64,000 nucleotides of DNA from Sipunculus nudus (lineage: Eukaryota > Annelida > Sipuncula > Golfingiida > Sipunculidae): assembly GCA_026874595.1 (NCBI GenBank), contig CM049307.1, positions 94,526,330 to 94,590,329 of the forward strand, read 5' to 3'. The notes below the pieces were generated by a model that was not told the DNA's origin, ran no database searches, and was given only the letters and a program-made list of their open reading frames with translations. Below, piece after piece: positions 27,447 to 39,600 of the stretch (positions are counted from its first letter, which is position 1; every line of letters begins with the position of its first letter). The translations under genes were made by a program, and so were the position numbers.

Positions 27447-28780
27447 ATTGAGTGAATGACTGATTTGGAACATCTTGACAGCTATGGTTAATGGTCGGGT
27501 ATATTCCATGTTTTTTGGTTGTGATAAATTTTTACGTTAGTATTCTAGCTTGTTCATAAAAGAGCATAATGTTAAACTAAGTGCGTTTTGTATTATAATT
27601 CACATAAACACTATGTTAAAGATGTTATTGCTTACTCACTTCTCGGCTTGCACCAACATAAATCTGATCTGCTAATGACCAGGTGACGGCATGAGCCCAT
27701 TTGCATATTTGTTTACTACTGGCCGCTTATAGCATAAGAAATAAGAAATTTAAAAACTTAATAGGAAAAGAATAGTTTTCCACATGCTGTTCCCTTTTTT
27801 TTGTTCTCATGTCTGTTTGTAAAATGCTATAATGTATATGTTTTCATGTGTTGAATTACTGATATAAACAAATCAAATGGAACCGGACCTGGGACTTTGG
27901 TGGTGGTTACAAAAACGCGTGCACGCACCGGTCTAACTGTTTATAAAATATCCTAAAAATTTTCCCGCACTGCGTGAGGACTGTGTATTCATAAACTTGA
28001 ATTGGGAAAGGGAACGTTGCCGCATCAACATAAAATACATTGTGATATTCCCTTTTTGTAGTCAGAGATATTAATATGAAGATAATTATTTGTTAATGAA
28101 AGCAAATTTATTGGTCATCTAATTAGAACATGCAGAATTACCAGGATATCTAAATAAATAGGCCTACAATTGTGGGACAGAATATTGTATAAATTTGCAC
28201 AAACATTATCAAGTAAAATAATTAAAACGAAAATAAAGTAAATGTAGTACAAAATAACAATGAATAATTGTGCAACTAAATTGATTGATGGAGAATGTTT
28301 AAAATTTATGTTTACAAATAAGTCTACTGACATTAGTGATTGTGTCTCTCTAATAGATATGTCTGTTGCCGAAATAAACCCCAGAGGAGGCGACTATAGC
28401 ATCCCACTCTGTTTTATTTATGGACTTTACGTGATTTATATAACGCTCATCTGCAACTTGCATGTGTGTGTACGTGTCTATTCTCCATCTTCCTAATTAA
28501 CAGCCATGTTGTTTATACTTCTGTACGTAGTAATCATGGATACACTCAATGTAACATATTAATTTCTTCAGGTTTCTACATTTCATGTACATAAAAAAAT
28601 ACTGATGGCAATTACCTGTGTCAATAAGTACAACACATTAGTACTTTTCTCACAATATAGGCCTAAGCTACTTCTGAACCAATCATTTAGCACAACACTT
28701 ATGCCATTCTTTACCACAAGCACTAGCACATTACTTGCACCATGGCACAGTTCTTCATACTGATATATATATACACACAC
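27447..28780. other. Intergenic region between NAT9 and TMEM104
   Basis: On the minus strand, a segment ending ...GCAAGCCGAGAA followed by GTGAGTAAG (donor near 27650) could be the noncoding first exon of NAT9. Weak evidence only. Confidence 0.25.
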
Positions 28781-28845
28781 ACACATACGAGCTTTAGAAG
28801 CGCACAGGCTTCATCGTCAGGTGTGCGCTTTGAAAGCTCGTGTGT
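28781..28845. repeat. Short hairpin with arms of about 23 bp
   Basis: ACGAGCTTTAGAAGCGCAC pairs with GTGCGCTTTGAAAGCTCGT (about 28822-28840) with one or two mismatches and a loop GGCTTCATCGTCAG of about 15 bases. An AC/AT microsatellite flanks the left side. Confidence 0.6.
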
Positions 28846-28904
28846 TAATAGTTAACAATTAGTCTGTATAAAAGGCGTCATGCACTCTTTATCTTTACCT
28901 ACGC

Positions 28905-28909
<5 letters not shown>

Positions 28910-28979
<70 letters not shown>

Positions 28980-28998
28980 TAGATAGATAGATAGATAA
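28910..28998. repeat. Compound microsatellite (TA)n(GA)n(GATA)n
   Basis: Three consecutive runs: TA, then AG, then AGAT. Confidence 0.98.
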
Positions 28999-29282
28999 GC
29001 ATCACGGCCCAGACTGAGACCCTCTTATTAATGCGTCCTTTATGTGAGTGACCTACGTCTTATGATGTTCCATTTTAAGTAAAATTATACAAATAAATTA
29101 ATGTATTTATTGTTCTGAAAAACGGCGTTTCATTGGTCATTCCGTGGTGTTTACTGCAAAGGAAACTGAATTTATGTTTTTTATCTCGTTTTTCTTTAAC
29201 GCCGAAATGTCAACAGATGAGCGTTGGGTTGTTGTTTTACAATTTAATATTTTCTATGAATTCTCCGGCTTTTGAAGATTAT

Positions 29283-29456
29283 ACACTACTGCGTATAAAC
29301 TAGCTGAATATATTCCTCTCTTATGCCTCTGATTGTTTGTGCCTTCTATACATTCCTTTGGGCGTTTTAGACGCGGCCGGGTTTTACACACACAGGTGCT
29401 CAAATGGATGATGTTAATCATAATAAATTTTATGAAGATCGACAGACTCTAGTAAT

Positions 29457-29497
<41 letters not shown>

Positions 29498-29880
29498 TTA
29501 TAATTATCAAATAATCCTTATGGGAAAGATTGACAACCGAAGACCATAGACAAAAAAGCACTTCATTATATCACTAAATATTCTAAGGAAATTAATGGCA
29601 GCTATCGCTGCTATCAAATAAGGTGTTAATCATGCATACAGGTAACCTTCTCAACCCGGTAATTAAAAAAACACTAACCTAGTCCATGAATTATATAAAT
29701 GACATAACTAAAGTCTATTTAAGTTCATGAAAATATTTATTATAATTGATATAATCCGGCCCATTTGAGCATCTGTGGAACCGTGTCTATGACGCCCTCA
29801 GGAATATATATATAGAAGTCACAAACAATCAGAGGAATTAGATAGGAATATATTCAGCCAGTTTACGTGGTCAGTAGTCC
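29283..29880. repeat. About 600-bp imperfect inverted repeat
   Basis: The left arm (about 29283-29465) includes TAGCTGAATATATTCCTCTC and CCTCTGATTGTTTGTGCCTT. The right arm (about 29690-29880) holds their complements, AAGTCACAAACAATCAGAGG and AGGAATATATTCAGCCAGTT. Pairing continues through GCTCAAATGG/CCATTTGAGC to the loop. A (TA)n run sits at the loop side of the left arm. Confidence 0.7.
29460..29495. repeat. (TA)n microsatellite
   Basis: About 36 bases of alternating TA inside the 29283-29880 inverted repeat. Confidence 0.97.
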
Positions 29881-30379
29881 ACATGTATGCTTAAATTGTT
29901 TCACAAATATTATTACATATTTTTTTATTCCCTTAAAACAATAAAACAATAAAGAAATAACGAATATCACGTTATATGAAATGTGAAAGCAAGGTTTAAA
30001 TTCATGGCCAAAATTTACTACGTGGACAGAGAGTTATGTTATAACTTTTAAATTTAAATCATAAGAATGGGTAAATATTTTTTTAAAAGAAATTTCGTAT
30101 GTTCATTTACCATCCTATGTTTCACAGACTGTAAGCAAGGAATAAAAAAATTTAAGAAATCAATTTATAGTTAAAGAAATTGTCTAAAACGGAGTGTGGA
30201 AAAATGACAGTATGCTGTATAAGCAGTGCAGGTCCTCCTAATTCCAATATCACAGTCAAACAACTAGGTTTGGAATGGTTACCTTATAATGCCCATGACT
30301 ATCAAAGTTTGATAATACGCGATAAGTACCTCCGCACGCAGGATACAAGCGTATGCGTTTAAATAATAATATATGTAAA

Positions 30380-30699
30380 CAGCTGAAACCTGCGTTCGTG
30401 GATGACCTAACGCGTTTAAGTAACCAATGCTTTATGCGCAAGGTACGAATCTATTTTTGTCACTTCGCCATGGTGTAAGCGGCACAACAGGCAAAAGGTC
30501 AGAGGTCATGTCATGATATCATGTGACAGAGTGTCGAGGGGATTGGCACAACAACCACCAGAGAGCGGTCCAGCAAGAAAGATGTGTTCATGAAAACATA
30601 GGGAGCTAGTTAAATAGACCGACAGAAGAAACATAACAGGAGAGGAGCAGTGTTTACATAGTGGAGAGTTCTTGATTAAAGGATAGGAAGGATATAAAC
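30380..30699 (+). promoter_or_regulatory. Presumed TMEM104 promoter and 5' UTR with a perfect DR1 site
   Basis: The 320 bases before the TMEM104 ATG hold no open frame continuing into the gene. AGGTCA-G-AGGTCA at 30496-30508 is a perfect direct repeat with one-base spacing, the DR1 form recognised by HNF4/RXR-type nuclear receptors. It is followed by a 12-base palindrome CATGATATCATG at 30512-30523 and a TCATGTGA E-box variant. No TATA box is convincing. The transcription start is not visible. Similar AGGTCA runs occur inside repeats elsewhere in the window (about 6187), so the site may be repeat-derived. Confidence 0.35.
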
Positions 30700-33600
30700 A
30701 TGGCACCAAATGCCGTGATTGAGGCGGGAGCCGCATATTCTGCCCCAGTAAGTGACTCAGTCGATTTTCCATAGTATATGCTATATGTCAGTGTAACTGT
30801 ACATAAAATTGAACGTATTCATAAATTGGGCAAAAAAATAAAAGGTATGGGAGCCACTATAGAACGCGGGCTTCGCTTCTATTGAGGAACATATAAATAA
30901 AATTGTCTCCTCTCATTCCCTATTTTAACTCCTACTTTTCCCTGTAGATGTCCCTACACTCAACTCTTCTAACATAAACAACTACTAAGCATCAGAAGTC
31001 GCCTGAATCGGGAATCGAACCTACGATCTCTGGACTAGGAGCCCTACATGCTACTAAGTGAGCCGTTAAGACGAGATGCCAGCAGGAGCAAGTTTTGTTC
31101 ATTTATATCTGCGATTGAAGAGGCATCTATCGCGAAAATGGGAAACCATTTACTATTTTAACAGGAAAATTAAGCTTTAGGTGGGGGCTCTGCCCTCACA
31201 CCCCCGTTCAGACGGGGAACCCAGGTTCCCCGGACCCCTCCTCTAATTTAATAAACTCCAACTATGAGCAATATTAAATACGGGAATTCTGAGGAAAATG
31301 ATATGTATCGGCCTTTTCCAGGAAACAATTTATTATGCGACACCCTTTGTACCGGCGGTAGGCTGAAGCCCAGTTTCTATAGTTCTGCCAAGGTATGGTT
31401 CTCAGGCACCGCCCGCATCAATTTTAACCCCCCGCATCAAAAATTTTTAATTTGATTTTAAATAGAAACTTGCCAATTTTGAGCTGCAGCCGCTCTGACA
31501 TTTCTTTGAAGAAGATAAAACCTAACTCATAACTGCATTAAATGCAGCGGTATCCAGCGTAGTGTAGTAAGAGAGGACGGGTGCTAGGGCTAGATAAAAC
31601 CATACAATTTCCTTTGTTATGTAGACTTTTTACTTGTTTTGCAAAATAAATCTGTTATTATCATGCTTTTCCCTTATCATTTGACAATTTTTATCGAAAC
31701 ATACCAAAAAAATAAAAATAAAAAATTACCCGCCCGCATTGATTTCTGAAAAAAGTGCCTTCATTTTGGCCTTATAGATGTCATATACTGAATAGAACGG
31801 AAACATTTTCATTTGCTTTGTTGTAAAGCTCAGAATTACAAATCAGCAATTGCTGGATAAAAAACATAGTTTAAGCAATTTATTTTTAGATATTCTATTT
31901 TTTTTTCCAGTAAAATATGAAGTGTCACACATACTGTAAAATACAGTAAAACCTGTGTTATGTGAAACCTCTCATGGGATTAGCCAAAAGTTATCTTAAT
32001 AGGTCTGCTCCAGAACTGTCCACTAACGAGGGCCATCTGGCAGGTCAAGCCTGCTGGTGGTACAAACAGAGCCTGCTCCAGCACTCCCAGGTTATATTAT
32101 ATATCATTAGCTACAAAAGTTCATACAGTGTAATAGCCTCTTCACTATTTTTTTAACAGAATAAGTGAAGGAATTCCTGAATTACTCATAAGCAGATGGA
32201 TTGCCTCTGTTTATTGTAAAAAGGCAACTCAAAGTCAAACTACAGGATATTTTACTATGCCTGGGGTGCCTTCAGCCACGTAACAACTTGTCTAAGACTT
32301 CTTTTAGATCACAGTATTAACATTATTTTTAAAATTCTGCCAATGAGGTTGATATAAACCAGATATTTCCTGTACTCATTCTCATGGTGAGAGGAGCCAC
32401 CACATTAGGAACCACTGCATCAGAGACTGAGTTACATTTGAATATTTGTTTCATTATCAGAAACTGGTAAACTGCCTGTAGTCTGTCCATCTGGGGCCAT
32501 AGTGTGACCCTGCGTAATTACTGGTTTATATTCCTGACTAATTGTTTGATCAATCCCAGTCAGAACTGAAAGGATCATAGCTTTTGCTTTTCATGTATGT
32601 CTAAAGGTTTAGTAAATGCTAAACTTTATTTCACTCTGACTTGTTACTTGTAACAATTAAAATTTAAATGTAACTTTCTTATGTTGGCTTTATCTTGACT
32701 GTTCTCATGCCGTAAATTTCTTATTATCTAATGATGTTTAATTTTTGCAATACTTTAACATTTAGTGGTTCACATTATTATCTATTAAAATCCAGTATTA
32801 AAAGCTCTACAATTAATCTAGATCATTATGTATAAAGCAGCCCAATCACCTAAAAAACATGTTGAGTTAACACGAAAAATAGCTTCTTCCCTTTAAAATA
32901 AATCTGAACCTGCCAAAATATTGCCTTTAAAACTGTTTGCTCACTCCTGTAAAGGAGTATTAAAAACGGCGAAACAGGCTAGATCACAAGTGTAAACATA
33001 AACACAGTGCATTGGGCTAAAATAAGGGCTAAACATATCACTATACATAGTGCTTGAATATTTTCCAGCACTTTCTACAGTTAAGTAAAACTTTGATGAA
33101 ATGGAGTGACATCACTTCAGCTTGTTTTTATCCACAAAATTTGTATCTGCTGTTATAAAATATATTCTTGTTTCTTTTAAATGTACTCATACAGTCATAT
33201 AATTGCAAGTGATTTCACATTAAAATAGAACAAATAGCTGACCATAAATTATTTATGGAAATACTGTTCTCCCCCAGTGTTAGTAAATGAATATATAAAC
33301 ATGAGAAAAAATTAATTTCTAAGCAGGTTTATGCAGTTTTTATCATAATATATTCAAACATTTCAAGAATTCAGTGTAGAAAGAAAAGAAATAATTTGAT
33401 AGTCATTATAAGTGTCATTTGATAAGATTTGGCATTCAAATGTCATCATGACAGACAGATGATTATGTAAAGCTGCAGATATAACAAGTCCTAAGACTCA
33501 AGGCTAGTTGAAACATAATTTCACCTGGTTAAAGTAGGCCTAAGTTTGTATCATACAAACTGATCCATGAAAATGATAAATTGTGCAATGTTTATTTATG

Positions 33601-36600
33601 ATGAACCTGGGAGGTTATGTGGTTACCTGGTACAGGTACAGTCACATGATGGCCATGTGACACAAGTCATCAACCTTTGCCTGAAATACAAACAAGATAA
33701 CACGGAATCTCCTTATCAAATATTTGATGTGTTAGGTATTATTTTCATCTGTATCTGAGATAATTGACTTCTAGGTGTATGCAATCAACAAACTATTCCT
33801 GGAATCAACCCCTGTAAGCCTCCATTTTCTATATTTGATGACTTATTATTACACAAAAAAGATTTTATTTTCATGCCTGTTTTGCATTTCATTGTATCAT
33901 TATTATGGAGGTTTTAAATTATAAAATTAGACCAAATCATATGTCAGATGCAGGTATAAACCACTTTTACTATAAAACAGTTAGATCCCTAATTATCTGG
34001 CAGCTTTGTATGTTCAGAACATTATGAGGGTTATTAATAAAAACATTAATGTATAGATTCCAGTCATCATTATACTGGTGTTTGCAGTGTCAACTAATAT
34101 ATCCTGTTATATGGTTATATAAATACAGTTAACCAATCATGTGTTTTATATACAAATTACTTCCTTGATACATGTTTCCTAAGTTTTACCACTCTAAAAT
34201 TACCTTGCACACAAGGTAAATTTAATATTCAGGTAGCTCAGCTGACTGTTTAAATATTTATTATTTAACTTGAATATTAATGAAGCAAAGGAACACCCAT
34301 CTGTTCAAAGGACTGTAGCCAGTTTAAATAGAATCTAATTAAATTAATTTACTGTTATGTGTTGGCCTGAACGGCAGAATCCAATTTAAGTGTACTGCAT
34401 TCATAGTGGTACACTCATTGTTAGCATCTCTGTTTATATTGCATTTACTGACTGAAACTCATCTGAGTTATATGGGTCACTCTTTGTCCGTCATTTTTCT
34501 GTCCATCTATCTGTCTGTTCATTATGGTTACCTGAAAAGAGCCTTGTTCTTGTGCAAAAACGACTTACGGTAGTTTCAAATTCATCTGAGCATCATGGCT
34601 TATGGGCCACTAGTATTTTTGTAGTTCTGCTGCAGTGTCCTACACGGTACACATGGTGGTAAACGACATGTGGTCAGTTGCTATAGAGACAAAGAAGAAA
34701 ATGAACGAAACAGAAAATGAACCAGCAGTTATATATATATATGTGGAGATGACGGATCCAGATGACCCTTGACCTTTTATTATTTTTCATTAAGATGTAC
34801 AAGTACTTTATTCATCCCCTGGATTTTCAAATAAACTTAAAATCACATGATATCATAATCATATTATATCACAATGATCACAATACTTAGTAGCATAACA
34901 ATCACATAATTTCATAATTATCACATAATATAATAAACATAAAATATGATCATCACATATAATAATAATCACTTAGTAGCATAATAACCACATAGTTTCA
35001 TAAAATCACATAATATAATAAACCTATAATATAATAATCACATATTATAATAATCACTTAGTAGCATAATAATCACACAATTTCATAAAAATCACTTAGT
35101 TGCATAATAACCACACAATTTCATAATAATCACATAATATAATAAACATATAATAATCACATATTATAATTATCACTTAGTAGCATAATAATCACATATT
35201 TTAATAATCATTAAGTCACAAAATAATAAATTAATTTTATAATAATCACATAATATAATAAACATATAATATAATAATCAAATATTATAATAATCAATTA
35301 GTAGCATAATAATCACATATTAAAATAATCACTTAGTAGCATAATAATCACATAATTTCATAATAATCACTTAGTAGCATAATAATATAATAAAATTTAC
35401 TTAGTACGTAGCATAGTCATCACATAATTTTATAAAAAGCACATACCAGTAATATAATAAACATATATTATAATAATGACATATCATAATAATCACTTAG
35501 TAGCATAATAATCACATTTTACATAAAAAAATTATCATGTTGAACAAGAAAGCGTTAAGAAACTGCATACAAACATTCTGGGTAAATAATACCATGATCC
35601 TGACCAGTCTTAATGCATGGTACATAAGTGCATGAAATGTTTGAATCAAAGCCCAGAGAAATATGTGTCACAGTTCTACAACCTGAATGATTTTAAAGGA
35701 TATTTAAATTTTATGTGTAAAAAAATAATTTTTTCCCATTTATGTAGCAGGACTGGCAAAAGTCACCAAATTTTTTTTTAAAATTTAAGTTACATAATCA
35801 CAGTGTAAGGATTTTTTTTTCAACTTTCAGAATATGCACAATTGTCAAGTTGCCGTGCATACAGCCACATTTAAGTAATATTAAGGAGTATTAACAAAAA
35901 TGTAAAACCGTGTTTAAACAGACTCCTGAGACAGATCTAATAAATTACTGATATAATTTTTCAGATTAAAATGGTTTCAGTTAAATTTCTAAGATTAAAA
36001 GGGCTTCAGTTAAATTTTCATATTTAAATGGCTTCAGTTAAATTTTCTGATTAAAATGGCTTCAGTTTAATTTTTTGTAAAAATGGCTTCAGTTAAATTT
36101 TCAAATTAAAACAGCTTCAGTTAAATTTTCAGATTAAAATGGCTTCAGCTAAATTTTCAGATTAAAATGGCTTCAGATAAATTTTAAGATTAAAATGGCT
36201 TCAGTTAAATTTTCAGATAAAAGTGGCTTCAGTTAAATTTTCAGATGAAAATGGGTTTTGTTAAATTTTCCGATGAAAATGGCTTTAGTCATATTTTCAG
36301 ATTAATATGCATTTTTTTATGTGGTGTTTTGTAGATTGGTTTGATCTACATCTTTAACCTGATCGTTGGGACGGGAGCCTTAACTATGCCGAAAGCGTTC
36401 AGCGAAGCTGGCTGGCTGATCAGCTTCATCATCATTGTACTTTTGGCTTTTGTCAGGTGAGATGATTTTACTTCTAATCAAAAGTTTGCGTATCTTTTGT
36501 CTCCCGCTTCCGTGTTATGGGGGACATTGATTTGGGTTTGTCCATCTGTCAGGTTTTCATGTGACAACTTTCCTAAATAATAACCAATTTCATTCAAATT

Positions 36601-39600
36601 TTGGTCAGTGCTTAGTCTCATGCATAACTTGGTTTGGATTGGTTTTGGAGTGTCTGTCAGAAAAATTATTATCACCAGCTCCTAAACAAACAAAAAATTT
36701 CCCTTTTATTCCCAATTCACAAAAAATTATGACGTATGGTGACATCTTCAGGGGACAATAAAAACTAAACACAGGCACTATGACATATGGAGACATCTTC
36801 AGGGGAAAATAAAAACTAAAACATATTTAGAAGGCAAAAGGGGGACAACAAGAGGTGGGAGCAGGGGACATAAATTCTACAAATTTGCCTGCTATCAATT
36901 TATATGATTAACTATGTAAATTAAATATGTGTGTTCATGTATACACTGTTTTTGGTTTCATAAGTGCAAGGGTTTAAAATCACGATAGGTCAATCATTTG
37001 TACAATGTAATTTCTTCAATAAAGTGAGCAGTTAACCACTATCCCCATGTGGATCTGCCCCTGTTTAGTGATTCCAGTTTGTTTTATGTGTATTGGGATT
37101 TGGGAGTCTCAATTGTGTCAACAAATACAGAAGACATCACTCTGTCAATATGACACAGCTGTGTCAGTATGTTTTTATGACATAATGGTTAAAACATGAA
37201 ATGCGACAACATAAGTTCTAATCAAGATAACTGAAGAAATATACTTTCATATCATTTTTGATTACAGTTATGTCACCGCCACATTTGTCATCGAAGTTAT
37301 GGGATCAGGGAATGCTTACAAAGAGTGGGAGGAAGGACAAGCCGCAGCGCTGGTAAAAAAAATATTTTCTTTCTTATCCTTGTATGTCTGTAGATGATAA
37401 TTTTCAGATAAACTTATTACACCCAGCCTTGTCTAGAATGGTGTCCTAAAGCAAAGGGTTGTCAATTTAATATTGAATTGCATTTAACTTCCAATGCAGG
37501 GACTGGCTTTGGTACATAGTATAAACTTGTTTTCATACGCCGATCATATGACAGGATACCCATCCGTCTGTCTGTTAACTTTAGGTGTTGCCATGATAAC
37601 TTACCAGGACTTTGATGGATTTTCACAAAACTCACCATAACTGCTCACCAGCAGATTACCTTGCCTGAGTTCAATTATGGGCAACATCCACACATATTTA
37701 ATAAGGTCACGTGTCACTAGGCTATTTTGTGGGGTCGCTGTGATAACTTGTGATGAATATGAAGGATTTGGATAAAACTCATTGATAATGTTAATCAATA
37801 AAATATCTCGCCTAATTTCAATTTCCAGCAAAATCCATGCATATTTAATGCGATCAGAGGTCACTGCACATTAGACTTTACTTTGTGACTTACCAAAAAT
37901 CCTATGTATTTTCATGAAACTCATTATACATATTAACCAATTGAGTTTCTCACCTGAATTACATTCTCATAAAAATTCAAGCGTATTGAATCAGGACAGA
38001 GGTCACCAGATACACGATGGGTGTATTATGCATGTTTGCGGAGCTCTTTTTTGTAATATTCTGTCATTAGTTTTCACATAAAAGTCTGTATGGTGAGTTT
38101 CTAAATTGAACTACAGGCCTTTGTGTCAAAGTTTTTTCTGCTGGGCTCAAGATGGACTTTGCCTGATTGCTTGTGTCCTGGCCCTGAGTCTGAGTACAAG
38201 TGTGAGTCCATGTCTCTTGAGTCATAGTCCAGGTCCATGAAAAAGTGGACTCTAGTCCAGAATCCAGAGTTCTACATCACCAACATTTATTCAGTCCCCC
38301 TACAATCCATGATGTCACATGTCTACCAGCCAATCATATTGTAGGCCCATCTTCTCTGCAGAATTAAATAATCCAGGCACAAACAAAACTCACATTCAAA
38401 ATTTCTGTACATTTATTTCACTATAACTATCAATAGAATTGAAATCAAAGGTTCTGTGAAAACATTTTTGACTTCTTGATAATGTTACGGTAGTGGCTAA
38501 AAAATGTATGGCTGTAAAATGATTGCAGCTGCCACCAGGAGCTGTACCAGGGCACCCTGCTGTACAACAAGGTGACAGTACTCGAGTGTCTCCACCAGAT
38601 GGTGCTGCAGCAGCTCCTTATGCTGATGAAGAGAGACGGCCCCTCCTTGGCCAGGCTGCAGGTATCATAAAATGTATTATATAATGGCACTCATTGTAAC
38701 TGGCCTATAAGAGGACCTGGCACACAAAACATTTTAGTGTGTAAGAAATGTTGATATATGTGGCAGTCAGGTGTATAAGTTAAATGGACTGTTTATTATG
38801 ATGTATAGTCTGTCCCATTTCCCGTGTCCGCAGGTCTTTCTGGGAAACTTTTCATACAAGTTAAGCAGTGTAAACCTTTCTTGTCCAAAGGTTGCAGGAG
38901 CTATTCCGCCAACTACCTGCATTAAAAGTAATGCCTTACCTTGCTTTGATTTTGTATGAGACAAAAAATCCAAAATATGACAAAACAAGTTACATTTTTT
39001 ACGACTTATTCCTTGCCTGAGAACTAATAATAATAAACAAGTCAAACTTACGACGTCAGTCAGTTGAAGGTGACCTGCTATTGATCACTGTGACATCTTT
39101 GTGACGTCACTGTTGTCTTACAAACACCAAACGCAGCCAGAGAGACGGAAAGTGTACCATGCAGGAATTTACTGTCCAGCTGTGCCAGGAAGATGCCATC
39201 CATGGTATTACAGCATAAATAAAGCAAAAGAGTCGCAAAGTAAATTCGTTTTACATGATATATAATTACACAAATGGGCGGAATATCTGTTTATCTACTT
39301 CAGGCCAAAGGGCATTATTAAAGAATATTCTTAAAATAGTTCATTGTGAAAAAACATGCGGACAGGGTTTTGGGATTGACTGTAATGGCTGGTAACTGGC
39401 AGTAATAACTCTAGACAGGTATAACACAACACAAGTTTATTCCATCATGGCCATTCTAGATGTTCACACACATGAATATGTATCGCTTGCTGGTGGTCCT
39501 ATAAATATTTGAAAATACTGTAATGCATGTAATGTTATTAAATGTATCAAGATATAACTTTGTCAGTGAAAAATATAGCTTGTAAAAATTGATAACTGAT

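Noticed and set aside
25859-27451. Long open frames with VDPYS, MWILI and CGSLL phrases
   Set aside because: They are translations of a 20-24 bp minisatellite open in several frames on both strands, with no splice or start context.
31001-31071. Functional tRNA gene on the minus strand
   Set aside because: The B box is perfect but the A box and stems are irregular and the sequence continues as a repeat, so a SINE head is more likely.
31941-32130. Possible MITE starting TACAGTAAAACCTGTGTT
   Set aside because: The start fits a known inverted-repeat style, but the opposite end could not be matched.
37151-37166. Perfect palindrome TGACACAGCTGTGTCA in TMEM104 intron 3 region
   Set aside because: A single 16-base palindrome in a long AT-rich intron can arise by chance and nothing nearby supports a function.
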